Shown: in pieces, positions 39,252 through 48,516 of the stretch | Layout: every line of letters starts with the position of its first letter | Numbering within the stretch: the first letter of the stretch is position 1 | Assembly (NCBI RefSeq): GCF_004114935.1 | Contig: NZ_CP022221.1 | Location: forward strand, 2,749,001 to 2,813,000 | From: Bradyrhizobium zhanjiangense | Lineage (GTDB): Bacteria; Pseudomonadota; Alphaproteobacteria; Rhizobiales; Xanthobacteraceae | DNA: 64,000 bases | Direction: 5' to 3' | Program-made: the position numbers and the translations under genes | Notes under the pieces: generated by a model | Database searches by the model: none | The model's input: the letters and a program-made list of their open reading frames with translations, nothing else | What the model was told of the DNA's origin: nothing

Positions 39252-40292
39252 ATGCGAATTTTCGTTTCCTCCGCTGCACTTCTGGCGGGATGTTTCTGCA
39301 TCCCCGCGGGGTACGCTCATCCACTGTTGGTGTCGCATGCCGGAAATGCAGACTATCACTCCGTGCAGCAAGCCATCGACGCGTTGCCGGCGGAAGGCGG
39401 AGATCTCTGGATCGCGCCGGGCATCTATCGCGAGAAGGTCAAAATCACCAAATCCGGTGTTCATCTCGCAGGGACTGGTAACAGGCCGGAGGATGCGGTC
39501 ATTGTGTATGGCGACGGCGCGGTCAATGTAGGAGGAACCGCCCGCTCGGCGACGCTGGATGCCACTGGCGATGACTTCCGGCTCGAGAATCTGACCATTC
39601 AGAACGACTACGCCCTCAATCCGGCCAATCCACCCTCGCAGGCGGTAGCGCTGTCCGTTACCGGAGACCGGGACATCATTACGCGCGTCCGCCTGCTCGG
39701 CGCCCAGGACACGCTGTTTGCCGGCAAGGGACCAAACGGCAGAATGTCACGACAATACTTCTCGAACTGCTACATCGAAGGGCATGTCGATTTCATATTT
39801 GGCAACGCCAAGGCCTGGTTCCGGCACTGTGAGTTGCACGGCATCGCCAATCAAGCGGTCGTCTATACCGCTCAGAGCAAGGCAGCGCCGGATGAGGACA
39901 GTGGCTATGTGTTTGATCATTGCAGGCTGAGTGCCGACCCTGCTGCTCGCTATATCGCACTTGGCCGCCCCTGGCGCCCCTACGCCACCGTGGTCTTCCT
40001 GTCCGCGAAGATAGATGCCCCCGTAATCGCGGAAGGGTGGCGCGAATGGACGCCCGGCAAGACCAACACGTTGAGGACAAGCTATTTTGCTGAATACAGA
40101 TCCTTCGGCGTCGGGGCTAACCCCTCAGGCCGCGAGCCTCACTCCCATCAACTGACAGAGGGCGAAGCTGCGAGATGGTCGCTGAGCGTGTTCTTCCGGG
40201 GTGTCACAGATTGGCTGCCAACGAACCATCACGAAGGAACACAGAGCAACGTTCATGACGAAGGGCTTCGACGGCGATCCTCGGATGAATGA
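39252..40292 (+). CDS. secreted pectin methylesterase (CE8)
   Basis: Pectinesterase that removes methyl groups from homogalacturonan. The N-terminal signal peptide (IFVSSAALLAGCFCIPAGYA) is followed by a beta-helix with the CE8 motifs QAVALSV, GAQDTL, EGHVDFIFGNA (catalytic Asp) and LGRPWRPYA. 346 residues. The C-terminal about 50 residues after FGVGANPSGR are long and basic and may be ragged. Partner of the upstream polygalacturonase and probably transcribed with it. Confidence 0.92.
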   Translation: MRIFVSSAALLAGCFCIPAGYAHPLLVSHAGNADYHSVQQAIDALPAEGGDLWIAPGIYREKVKITKSGVHLAGTGNRPEDAVIVYGDGAVNVGGTARSATLDATGDDFRLENLTIQNDYALNPANPPSQAVALSVTGDRDIITRVRLLGAQDTLFAGKGPNGRMSRQYFSNCYIEGHVDFIFGNAKAWFRHCELHGIANQAVVYTAQSKAAPDEDSGYVFDHCRLSADPAARYIALGRPWRPYATVVFLSAKIDAPVIAEGWREWTPGKTNTLRTSYFAEYRSFGVGANPSGREPHSHQLTEGEAARWSLSVFFRGVTDWLPTNHHEGTQSNVHDEGLRRRSSDE

Positions 40293-40939
40293 CAGGAGGA
40301 GAGCCTGATTGTGACGGAGAGTCTTGTACAGCAACCCAACTGCCGCCGGATTCAAACCGTCAGAAGGGGGCAGGCGCGACGATCTCATCGGTCCGCCGTC
40401 CGCCCACATGCGCGCGCTCCAGTTCGCAGATCATCTTGTCCGTTTTGGCGGATCAGTGTCGCCAAGCTCTAGGGACCGTCGCTCAGCACCGTCGTCATCG
40501 CTCGGGAACGGCTGATTTTCTTGCTCAGCGCCTCGCGCGGATCTCCGGAGAACGAAGTGGGCTGATGCTTGCCGGCTATCTTCGTTCGGCCAGTGATGGC
40601 AGGCCCTCGTAGCTCAGCCAGCAGCCGTCGCCTCGATCATCAGTCGCAGACTGAGCAACTCTGAGGTTCTGCAGCGGCACTCGTCAGCTGATCGACAGGT
40701 AGGCCTGCTAACGGCAGAACGTTACGCTACCCGTTGACGTCCTACCGGACTTAACTGTCAACGAAAGGCAGCAAGCTCGCAGCAGTATCGATCCATTTGC
40801 CGCGGTCGGGTTCGTGTGAACGTACCCACTTAAGTCGGGCGGGAGCCACAGAGCACGTGCACCGGCGGTCGAATGATCATTGCGCTGCGCAACCACCTGC
40901 TTCGCGAGCTTGAGAAGCGGGGGTATTCTTGTTCCGACG
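40293..40939. other. intergenic region ahead of the NopM-type gene
   Basis: About 650 bp without a convincing gene. The only recognised element is the tts-box-like site at 40681-40711. The small frames at 40289-40612 on the plus strand have no similarity I recognise. Confidence 0.5.
40681..40711 (+). promoter_or_regulatory. tts-box-like site, weaker match
   Basis: TCGTCAGCTGATCGACAGGT (40681-40700) shares the TCGTCAGCT, TCG and AG blocks with the strong tts box at 37366 but differs at several inner bases. It sits about 230 bp ahead of the NopM-type effector on the same strand, the usual arrangement for such effectors. Confidence 0.6.
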
Positions 40940-42697
40940 ATGGAGAAATTGATGAACACGGGACAGGCGCTGTCGAGTGCAGGTTCTTCCTCCGCGCCTT
41001 CTGAAGACGCGGACGAGGAAAGTTACCTCGGCGGCTTCAATCGTGCCGTGGCGAATTTGATCGAAACCTTGACAGGGTACCGGACCCCATCCTCCGCGCG
41101 CGCGCAGATCCTGGACAATTGGGTTGCCGAAGAGGGGCAGGGCGATGCCGAGAATAGGCGACAGGGGCGCAGACGAATCAGGAATTCGGATAACACAGGC
41201 TCGCACTCGCTGGATTTGTCCTCGCTCTCACTGACCGCTCTGCCCGCCGCGCTGCCGCCAAGGTTGCTGGAACTGCGCGCCAGGCACAACGAGCTAAGCA
41301 GTCTGCCCGCTATGTTCCCACCCGGTCTCCAGCATCTTCTTATTAGCCATAATAGCTTGACCAGTTTGCCGGACGATCTTCCTGCAACCCTCTCTGAGCT
41401 GGAGGTCGTTGACAACAGCTTGACCAGTCTGCCGGCAAATCTTCCGGCCGGGCTCCAGATCCTGAACGCAAACGACAACCGGCTAACCAGCCTGCCGGAC
41501 GCTCTCCCGAGCGGGCTCACCTCGCTTGCGGTCAGTGGCAATCAGCTGACCGACCTCCCCGAGTCCCTGCCCTCGTGGCTCATTGAACTCAATGTCAGCG
41601 GCAATCAATTGGCCGACCTGCCCGACCCTCTTCCGAGCACGCTCCAATCACTCGATGTCAGCGGTAACCGGCTGACCAGCCTGCCTGAAGGTCTTCTAGA
41701 AGCTCTTGTACCGCGTAATAGCCTCTCCTACCCGCATCTGGAGAGCCTCGACTTCCGGGATAACCCGCTGCCGGACGACGTCCTCGCTCATCTGGCGGCG
41801 GCTGAAGCGCCACCGCAGCTTGCGCAGCAATCCCTGCATGAGGCTGCCGCACACTGGCTCGCAGACGATCCGGCCGCGCTGGCCGAATGGCAGCACTTTG
41901 CTGATGAGCCCGGCGCCCAAGACTACGCACAGTTCCTGGAGCGGCTACGAGGCACCGTGAATTACGGCAATGACGAGTTTCGGCAGGCAGTGGCTGATGA
42001 TCTGCGGCAGGCGGCCACCAATCCGACATTGCGCGAGCAGTTCTTTGCGCAGGCTTCCGAGGCCAACGCGAGCTGCGAGGATCGTGTCACCTTGCACTGG
42101 AATGGTATGCAGACCGCGCGCCTCAACGCTGACGTCGAGCACGGGGTATATGACGATCGGCTTGGCGATCTGATCCAGCGCGGCCGTGTCGCCTTCCGCT
42201 TGGAGGCGTTGGACGAGATCGCGCGCGACAGGGTCAACTCGCTCGCCAACGGCAACCCGAATGTAGACGACATCGAAGTCTACCTGGCCTATCAACATCG
42301 GCTGCGCGAGCCGTTGGAGCTCAGTCATGTCGCTCCTGACATGCGCTTCCTGGCGGTCTCTCACGTAAGCGAGGATGATGCGACAGAGGCGCTCGACCTT
42401 GTCCGGGGGCGCGAAGCAAGCCAGTTCACCGACTACGTGGCAAGCCGCTGGCAACCCTGGGAGACGGTGCTGAGGCGCATCGCTCCGGACGAATATGCCG
42501 CGATGCAAGAGCGGCTCGTCGAAGCCATGGGCGAGGAGTTTCAAACCCGCTTGGATCAGCGACTGGCCGACCTTGGTCTTCTAGGCGATCCGGATGCCGA
42601 GCGGGTGCTCGGAGCCCAAGTCCGAAACGAGATCGCTGGCGAGATCAAAGGCGAGGTCATGCACCGTGTGCTCGCAGAGCGCGGCCTCGAACTATGA
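40940..42697 (+). CDS. nopM: NopM-type E3 ubiquitin ligase effector (LRR-NEL)
   Basis: Type III effector of the IpaH/NopM class. Starts are possible at 40880, 40940 (MEKLMNTGQAL) or 40952; I chose 40940. An N-terminal secretion region is followed by about 7-8 leucine-rich repeats of 20-21 residues (LxxLxVxxNxLxxLPxx), which bind the host target. Then comes the novel E3 ligase (NEL) domain with catalytic Cys in ASCEDRVTL (codon 42074, C-x-D motif). All parts are present, so it should be an active ubiquitin ligase inside plant cells. Expression is likely TtsI-dependent given the tts-like box upstream. A hairpin lies downstream. Confidence 0.9.
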   Translation: MEKLMNTGQALSSAGSSSAPSEDADEESYLGGFNRAVANLIETLTGYRTPSSARAQILDNWVAEEGQGDAENRRQGRRRIRNSDNTGSHSLDLSSLSLTALPAALPPRLLELRARHNELSSLPAMFPPGLQHLLISHNSLTSLPDDLPATLSELEVVDNSLTSLPANLPAGLQILNANDNRLTSLPDALPSGLTSLAVSGNQLTDLPESLPSWLIELNVSGNQLADLPDPLPSTLQSLDVSGNRLTSLPEGLLEALVPRNSLSYPHLESLDFRDNPLPDDVLAHLAAAEAPPQLAQQSLHEAAAHWLADDPAALAEWQHFADEPGAQDYAQFLERLRGTVNYGNDEFRQAVADDLRQAATNPTLREQFFAQASEANASCEDRVTLHWNGMQTARLNADVEHGVYDDRLGDLIQRGRVAFRLEALDEIARDRVNSLANGNPNVDDIEVYLAYQHRLREPLELSHVAPDMRFLAVSHVSEDDATEALDLVRGREASQFTDYVASRWQPWETVLRRIAPDEYAAMQERLVEAMGEEFQTRLDQRLADLGLLGDPDAERVLGAQVRNEIAGEIKGEVMHRVLAERGLEL

Positions 42698-42780
42698 GGC
42701 TCCCAAACCGCCGCAGAGATATTTAACATTGCTCTGCGGGCGGCACGTAAAGATCGATCGTGAAGCCTCGCCCATCGCTG

Positions 42781-42802
42781 CCAAGGTGCTTTTGCACCTT
42801 GG
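42781..42802. terminator. hairpin downstream of the NopM-type gene
   Basis: CCAAGGTGC-TTTT-GCACCTTGG is a perfect 9-bp stem with a 4-base loop, 84 bp after the stop. No T-run follows on the plus strand, so termination is a guess. Confidence 0.4.
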
Positions 42803-42970
42803 AAAGTGAGCTGCCTTCGATGAGGCCCTTTCGGTCTTGCCGAGCAACGAAAGTTCCCGCGCGCGAGGCGAGGGCGTATCTGCGTCCCGTCGAAAGCCGC
42901 TTCGGGACGAGAGCTCAGTCGGCCGAAAAGTTGTTGAGGAGACCAAGGCGCGCAGCGGTGAAATCATCGG

Positions 42971-44137
42971 TTGCGGAGGCGCTGCCGCAGGCTCGAAACC
43001 AACGACAAGAAGATCAACGCTGATCTGGTCAACCTTGCCCGATACGAGCGAATCCTGGAGGCGAACAGGGCGCTTGGATTGAGGCCTCCTGAGGATCCGG
43101 GCCAGCCTTCTTGGGAAGCTGCTCGACAGCCGCATTCACTGCAGCCTCCCGCAACGCCAGCTAGCCCGAGCGCGGGAGCCTGGGATTGGCTTCGCGAGCA
43201 GGTCCACGGGCCCAGCATATCGATGCCAGTGGCGCCCAGCCATGGGCAGGCCGGTTCATCGCAGCAGCTTCCCGCAACGCCGGCGACGCCGAGCGCCGGA
43301 GCCTGGGATTGGCTTGGCGAGCAGATCCACGGACCCGCCTCACCAGAGCCAGCGCCGCATTGGGCCGCGCAAGCTCATCCGCCGCTCGAGCTTCCTGCTA
43401 CACCGGCCACCCCCAGCCAGGGAGCCTGGGCCTGGCTTGGGCAACAGATGCAAGACCCCGCATCTCCGTCGTCCGTGAGGCCTCGATCGTCAAACATCTA
43501 CGGCGGTCTCGACTCCTTCGTTGATCTGGATCGAGCCACACCCCACGACTTGCGTGACGATGCGCGCTCCGCGCCAGCACCTGAATTCGCAGCCGCCTCG
43601 TCGTTCGCAGGACCGCCGGGGGCGGCTCCGGAGCTGCGGGATATTGGAGCGATCGTTGGCCCCGGCTGGCGCCACGGTTCCCAGGCGGCTTCAGGCGTGT
43701 TGATCGATGTATTGGGCAATATCAATCTGCTGCCAAACCAGTTCGGGCCAAGTCAGTTTGCGATCAATGGGGAGCGCTATTCGGCTACGTTTGGACCGCG
43801 AGGTCGCAGGGATGTTCGCCTGATCCATCATCTCCGCGTGAGCCAGCCGGATGAACCTGGCCCGTCTCAGTCGCTCCATCGTCCCCGGCCGATCGTGCCA
43901 GCCGCGCAATCCGGTGAGGGGCCCGTTGATCTTGGGTATCTGATCCGCGGGGGATGGGAGCACCGAGAGCGATTCCTGCCACCTTACCTTGTCCGCGTCC
44001 TGGAAGGCCAAGGCATCCTGCCGCAGGCGGGGCAGCCAACCTATTTCGAGATCCGCGGAGTGCCTTACAGGGGGCGAATTGGTAGAAAGCGAAGGCCGCC
44101 AGCGCGTACGCGCCTATCCGAATCCTCACTGAGGTAG
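42971..44137 (+). CDS. proline-rich repeat protein, candidate effector
   Basis: Not recognised as a named family. After about 35 residues (VNLARYERILEANRALGLRP) there are three roughly 40-residue repeats centred on ATPATPSAGAWDWLGEQIHG (third copy more diverged). After a linker, two copies of a roughly 55-residue domain follow, one starting IGAIVGPGWRHG with NGERYSATFGPRGRR, the other LGYLIRGGWEHR with IRGVPYRGRIGRKRR. The basic ends could contact nucleic acid. The position directly after a NopM-type gene and the Pro/Ser-rich repeats fit a type III effector, but no tts box is seen. The true N-terminus is unsure; coding-like sequence in another frame just upstream (from 42837, SSVGRKVVEETKARSGE) hints at a frameshift near 42970. 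Confidence 0.6.
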   Translation: MRRRCRRLETNDKKINADLVNLARYERILEANRALGLRPPEDPGQPSWEAARQPHSLQPPATPASPSAGAWDWLREQVHGPSISMPVAPSHGQAGSSQQLPATPATPSAGAWDWLGEQIHGPASPEPAPHWAAQAHPPLELPATPATPSQGAWAWLGQQMQDPASPSSVRPRSSNIYGGLDSFVDLDRATPHDLRDDARSAPAPEFAAASSFAGPPGAAPELRDIGAIVGPGWRHGSQAASGVLIDVLGNINLLPNQFGPSQFAINGERYSATFGPRGRRDVRLIHHLRVSQPDEPGPSQSLHRPRPIVPAAQSGEGPVDLGYLIRGGWEHRERFLPPYLVRVLEGQGILPQAGQPTYFEIRGVPYRGRIGRKRRPPARTRLSESSLR

Positions 44138-44573
44138 ACGTCCTTCTCGACGAGTTCGCAGCAGCAGTTCAGAGGCTCGGGTTTGTTCTCCAAGGTATCA
44201 TCGACAACAATGTAGAAATACTCAGGGGGGCGCCGCATGGCTCCAGGCAAACAACAGGCCGTCAATCGCTTCTCGGTTTCAAACCGCTTCAGACGCCGAA
44301 CCACTAACCGGTGACATCCTGAAGTACAGGAGCGCGGGCGCGAGGACCCTTACGATTCTCTCAAAGCAGCGCTGTCTCATCTCCACAGGCTCGCGCCGGC
44401 CGAAAACCTGCCCGGCGGGCGCGTTCTTCTCTTCCATCGTCCGCAAGCTGGTTGACCGGCACAAAGCGTCATCTGCGGCCAGGATCACCAGCATCGCCCT
44501 GCGATCAATCGGCGCATCGTCCGCCTTCCAGGCCGCATTGAGAGGCGATACTACGGCGATTCCGGAACTCCTG
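44138..44573. other. no recognisable gene
   Basis: A minus-strand frame at 44065-44304 includes PPEYFYIVVDDTLENKPEPL, which looks protein-like but matches nothing I know. No other signal seen. Confidence 0.3.
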
Positions 44574-44939
44574 ATGATTAAAGCCTTTGTCGCCGTTGCA
44601 CTCTTGATATCGGCATACCTTGCGACGCCCGCGCGGGCGCAGGATGCGGCTGCACCGTTCGATGGCGAGCTGCAACTGGCCGAGATCCTCGGAGCCCTGC
44701 ACTATCTGCGCGGCATCTGCGGCTCCAACGAAGGCGCCAAATGATGCAGGGGCTGATCGACGCCGAACCCCCTCCGGCCACCGCCGCGCGCGCATGGTCG
44801 CGGGCTTTAATCGCGGCTACCAAGACTTCGAGCTGACCTATCGGACCTGCACGCCCCGCAGCCAGAGTGGCAATCAGCCGCTACATCGAGGAAGGCTTGA
44901 ATATCTCACGCGACCTGACGGCCCGCTATGCCAACTGAC
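44574..44939 (+). pseudogene. TIGR02301 family protein, frameshifted
   Basis: Starts with a signal peptide at MIKAFVAVALLISAYLATPA and reads FDGELQLAEILGALHYLRGI to GSNEGAK-stop. It continues in other frames with LIDAEPPSGHRRARMVAGFN and RGYQDFELTYRTCTP, and ends AISRYIEEGLNISRDLTARY-A-N at TGA 44937-44939. The pieces together match the short periplasmic TIGR02301 proteins of Bradyrhizobiaceae. At least three frame changes (near 44742, 44775 and 44862) inactivate it. Confidence 0.65.
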
Positions 44940-46050
44940 CACGCGATCCTCGACGGCACTCTGCCGGCGGATGGCCGACGGACCGATTCACGACCCGAAC
45001 AGGGTGATGATTGCGGCTTGGTTAGTCGTTGGATCGAATGGGCAACTTTAGCCCTTGCGAGGCTTACTTCGCATCCGGGAAGCGATGTGACGGCGCGCCC
45101 ACTGGAAGAATTCCGCCAACTATCCTTGCGACGGGCTGATCCGGATTATTTAAGGCGCTAAGTCCGGACCCAGCTCGCCAAAGCCACGAATCCCAACAGA
45201 AACCAAATCGCAAGGGCAAGCGGCCACAACGAAGAGGGAGCCTTTTCGGGGTGCGATTCTGAGTCTTGATGGCCGGTCCAGGCTTTCCATGATCGCCAAG
45301 TCTCAGGCGACATCGGTCCGTCAAAGTCACGAAGGCTAGTTTCGTCCACGGCTATCTCCCACCACAACGCCTAATCGATCAACGCATGGTGGAAGGGCCC
45401 GCCAATGAGAGAACCCGCGTCTAATCGGTACAACAACCCCGGCACCATGTGGAGCGGATCGGCCCTCGCCAAGAAATGGGGCACCAACCAGACAGTTCCT
45501 CAACAATGGGCCAAGGTAGGGCAATAACATCGCGGTATTCCGGAAGGTGAAAGGCGCTGCGGCCGTGTTCGGTAGTGAGTTGTTCTGAGCGGCGTATTGA
45601 GCAATCGCCGTGTCGATAAGGTCCCGATCTTCTGTAGATCGATGGGGATAGGAGGCTCCACTGCCGACGGGAGCGGGATCGGCCAGCCTTGCCTCGGCCA
45701 AGTGCTGCTCAAAGCCATCTTGCCCGGCCTGGCGCGTCTGCGGCTCTTCCGAGATGGCGTGCTGCAGCCGCGACATAGCTGGTACATTAAATGGGCCAAA
45801 ATTTTGCGGTCCACGCTAACCTCACTCCAGGATCACCTGAACCGGTCTCCCTAGTTGGGCAAGCTTTCGAGAACCTGACGTCGGGGAGTTATTCGCGCTG
45901 CCAATCTTGGAAATGACGGTGCTCGGGACCAGACCAGCCTCTCCTCGACAATCCGCCCGATCCTCCCTGGATGCGGATTCCGCTCGATGTCGCCCAGCAT
46001 TGAACGAACCCGCTACGCGGGAGTGGGGGCAAGCCTGGTGAACTGAGGTG
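44940..46050. other. gene-poor remnant region
   Basis: About 1.1 kb between the TIGR02301 pseudogene and the IS91-type element. The plus-strand frame ending at 45161 (RPLEEFRQLSLRRADPDYLR) and a small minus-strand membrane protein are the only protein-like pieces. The rest shows no recognisable gene or RNA. Confidence 0.35.
45158..45367 (-). CDS. hypothetical small membrane protein
   Basis: 69 residues, unrecognised. The polar N-terminal half (WRSWKAWTGHQDSESHPEK) is followed by a single hydrophobic helix near the C-terminus (LWPLALAIWFLLGFVALASW). It may be a fragment of a longer gene. No clear ribosome binding site. Confidence 0.3.
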   Translation of the reverse strand: MWWEIAVDETSLRDFDGPMSPETWRSWKAWTGHQDSESHPEKAPSSLWPLALAIWFLLGFVALASWVRT

Positions 46051-46099
46051 TCCTGTCTGAGAGGATGTTGGTCTTCGCACCACCCCTCTCAAGACAGGA
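46051..46099. repeat. inverted repeat ahead of the recombinase
   Basis: TCCTGTCTGAGAGG (46051-46064) pairs with CCTCTCAAGACAGGA (46085-46099) with one bulged base. It could be the terminal structure of the IS91-type element: GAAC lies immediately before, at 46040-46043, and GAAC is the usual IS91 target. It could also be a leader hairpin of the recombinase. Confidence 0.5.
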
Positions 46100-46106
46100 G
46101 ACCCAG

Positions 46107-46967
46107 ATGGCTACCATGAGCCCTCTTCGGCAGCGCATGATCGAGGACATGACGGTCCGCAATCTGTCGCCGTCGACTCAACAATCCTATATCTATGCGA
46201 TCGCAAAGTTTAGCCGCCATTTCGGCTACGCCCCGGACCGGTTGAGTTTCGAGCAGGTCCGCGCCTATCAACTGCATCTCATCGGCCAAAAGCGTTCGTG
46301 GTCCCACATCAATCAGGTGGCCTGCGCGCTGCGGTTCTTCTACGGCGTCACACTCGGGCAGACGGAGGCATTCGAGCGGATCATCGGTGGCCAGAAGCCT
46401 GACAAGCTCCCGCTCGTGCTTAGTGCCGAAGAGATCGAGCGCTTCCTGGACGCGGTTACAGGGGTGCGCAATCGCGTCGTGCTGGCGACGGCTTATGCGG
46501 CTGGCTTACGGGCTAGTGAAGTCGTCCGCCTGAAGGTGAGCTCGATCGACAGCAAACGAATGTTGATCCACATCGAGAACGGCAAGGGCGGCAGGGATCG
46601 TTACGCGATGCTTTCTCCGCGACTGCTGGAGATTCTGCGCACGTACTGGATGCGAGCCCGACCGGGGCTATGGCTATTTCCAGGCCAAGACCCCAGTGAA
46701 CATGTCAGCGTCCGCTGCGTCCAGGCGGCCTGCCGCGCCGCCCGCCGCCGCGCTCGGCTTGCCAAGCCGATTACTGTCCATACGCTCCGGCACTCGTTTG
46801 CGACCCATCTCCTGGAAAGCGGGATCGACATTCGCATCATTCAAGTTCTGCTCGGACATGCCGAGCTGGGATCGACCGCGCGCTACGCTCAGGTCGCGAC
46901 CAATCTGCTCGCCCGCACGACCAGCCCATTCGATGGACTCTCCGTCAGGGTGATCCCACCCGACTGA
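46107..46967 (+). CDS. tyrosine recombinase of IS91-type element
   Basis: XerC/D-like site-specific recombinase carried as the accessory gene of some IS91-family elements. The start at ATG 46107 (MATMSPLRQRMIED) follows CAGGAGACCC, a good ribosome binding site; an upstream ATG at 46065 lacks one. The SAM-like core-binding domain is followed by a catalytic domain with Arg in AAGLRASEVV, HTLRHSFATH, LLGHAELGST and Tyr in ARYAQV, all present. The transposase gene begins 9 bp after the stop. Confidence 0.88.
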   Translation: MATMSPLRQRMIEDMTVRNLSPSTQQSYIYAIAKFSRHFGYAPDRLSFEQVRAYQLHLIGQKRSWSHINQVACALRFFYGVTLGQTEAFERIIGGQKPDKLPLVLSAEEIERFLDAVTGVRNRVVLATAYAAGLRASEVVRLKVSSIDSKRMLIHIENGKGGRDRYAMLSPRLLEILRTYWMRARPGLWLFPGQDPSEHVSVRCVQAACRAARRRARLAKPITVHTLRHSFATHLLESGIDIRIIQVLLGHAELGSTARYAQVATNLLARTTSPFDGLSVRVIPPD

Positions 46968-46976
46968 GCTGCGCAT

Positions 46977-48170
46977 ATGCGCCCCGTGCTCGAGGTGGCG
47001 GACATCCTCCGCCGCCACGGCGGCGCGTTCCGTGCCGCGCAGGGTCCTCGGCTGTCCTCCGATCAGCGCCGTGCGATGGCGGCCATCGAGGCGTGTCGCA
47101 CAGCGACGCTCGGCGGCCACGTCGAGCGGTGCGACGACTGCGGCCTGGTCCGCGTCGCCTATAACAGCTGTCGCGATCGGCACTGTCCAAAGTGCCAAGC
47201 GCTCGCGCGCGCCCAATGGCTCGTCGAGCGCCAGGCCGACCTGCTGCCGGTCCCCTATTTCCATGTCGTCTTCACCGTGCCGGCGCCCGTGGCCGCCATC
47301 GCGCTGCAGAACAAGGCGGTGGTCTACGACATCCTGCTCAAGGCAGCAGCCGAGACGATCCGTCTCATCAGCGCCGACCCGAAGCATCTCGGTGCCGAGA
47401 CCGGGATGATCGCCATTCTCCATACCTGGGGCCAGACCCTGACGCATCATCCACATGCCCATTGCCTCGTGCCAGGCGGCGGGATCGCCCCTGATGGAAG
47501 CTGGGTTCATTGTCGCCCCGGCTTCTTCCTTCCCGTTCGCGTCCTGTCACGATTGTATCGTCGGCTATTCCTGGAGCGCCTGCAGGCGGCGTTCGATGGC
47601 ACCAAGCTCCAATTCTTCGGCCATCTCGCGCACCTCGTCGAGCCAGCGGCATTCGCCAGCCATCTAAACGCCCTCCGCAAGGTCGAGTGGGTCGTCTACG
47701 CCAAGCGTCCCTTCGGCGGACCAGAACAGGTTCTGGCCTATCTTGGGCGCTACACCCATCGCGTTGCGATCGCCAACGGCCGGCTCCTTAGCTGTGACCA
47801 GGGCCACGTCCGCTTCCGGTGGAAGGATTATCGCGCTGGCAACAAATCCAAAGTGATGACACTCGACACTGAGGAGTTCCTTCGTCGCTTTCTGCTCCAC
47901 ATATTGCCGAAGGGGTTCCGCCGCATCCGTCATTTTGGTTTCCTGGCGAACGCCTGCCGCGCCGCCAAACTCGCGCGCATCCGAGCGGCGCTTGACGCGC
48001 CGCAGCCACCTCCGCCTGCCGAAGCTGTCAACTATCGTGAGCGCTGCGCCATCCTCCTTGGTCACCGCCTCGACTTGTGCCCCATCTGCGGAGGCCGCAT
48101 GGTCGAGATTGGACCTGTGCCGCGTGCGCCAGCGCAGCGACGCGCAGCACCTCGCTGCGATACATCATGA
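46977..48170 (+). CDS. IS91-family HUH transposase
   Basis: Rolling-circle transposase. An N-terminal zinc finger (CDDCG then CRDRHCPKC) is followed by the HUH metal motif in HHPHAHCLVPGGG and the catalytic Tyr region VLAYLGRYTHRVAIAN. A C-terminal CPICGGRM finger completes the usual architecture. 397 residues with all motifs intact, so possibly active. Coupled to the recombinase gene upstream. The left end is probably near 46044; the right end is not certain. Confidence 0.9.
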   Translation: MRPVLEVADILRRHGGAFRAAQGPRLSSDQRRAMAAIEACRTATLGGHVERCDDCGLVRVAYNSCRDRHCPKCQALARAQWLVERQADLLPVPYFHVVFTVPAPVAAIALQNKAVVYDILLKAAAETIRLISADPKHLGAETGMIAILHTWGQTLTHHPHAHCLVPGGGIAPDGSWVHCRPGFFLPVRVLSRLYRRLFLERLQAAFDGTKLQFFGHLAHLVEPAAFASHLNALRKVEWVVYAKRPFGGPEQVLAYLGRYTHRVAIANGRLLSCDQGHVRFRWKDYRAGNKSKVMTLDTEEFLRRFLLHILPKGFRRIRHFGFLANACRAAKLARIRAALDAPQPPPPAEAVNYRERCAILLGHRLDLCPICGGRMVEIGPVPRAPAQRRAAPRCDTS

Positions 48171-48458
48171 CCGACGACCTCGACTTGTCCGCTCCCACTG
48201 CACGCGCTGCCCTGCCGACGTTCTCCGTCGGAACGATCAAGCACGCTCACAACGCCCGCCGAACGGGCGATAGTCAGCCGCCTGGGCTTGACGCGCCGTT
48301 CGACGCTATCGACGGCGGCATCCTTTGCTGCCAACATCAGCGACAATCTGCGGCCACACTCGCTCGCGGGCCCGACATCGGGTCAATCGCGCCTACCGGC
48401 GCCTAGATCGAACCCCCATAGGTCCGCGCTCACAAGACGCGGCTTCGTTCAATCCAGC

Positions 48459-48516
48459 TTCAAATAGGTCCCGCGCTGGACTTGCGGCGAGATCTGTGAC
48501 GCGGGACCTATTTGAA
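48459..48516. repeat. perfect 17-bp inverted repeat
   Basis: TTCAAATAGGTCCCGCG (48459-48475) and its exact complement (48500-48516), 24-bp loop. Far stronger than chance. It could be the end structure of the IS91-type element, a strong bidirectional hairpin, or the footprint of another small mobile element. Confidence 0.7.

Larger units (their letters stand above)
46044..48516 (+). mobile_element. IS91-type element with recombinase, ends approximate
   Basis: Unit made of the inverted repeat at 46051-46099, the tyrosine recombinase and the HUH transposase. I placed the right limit at the large palindrome 48459-48516, which could be an origin or terminus structure, but this is a guess. IS91 elements make no target duplication, so the borders need comparison with an empty site. 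Confidence 0.5.
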
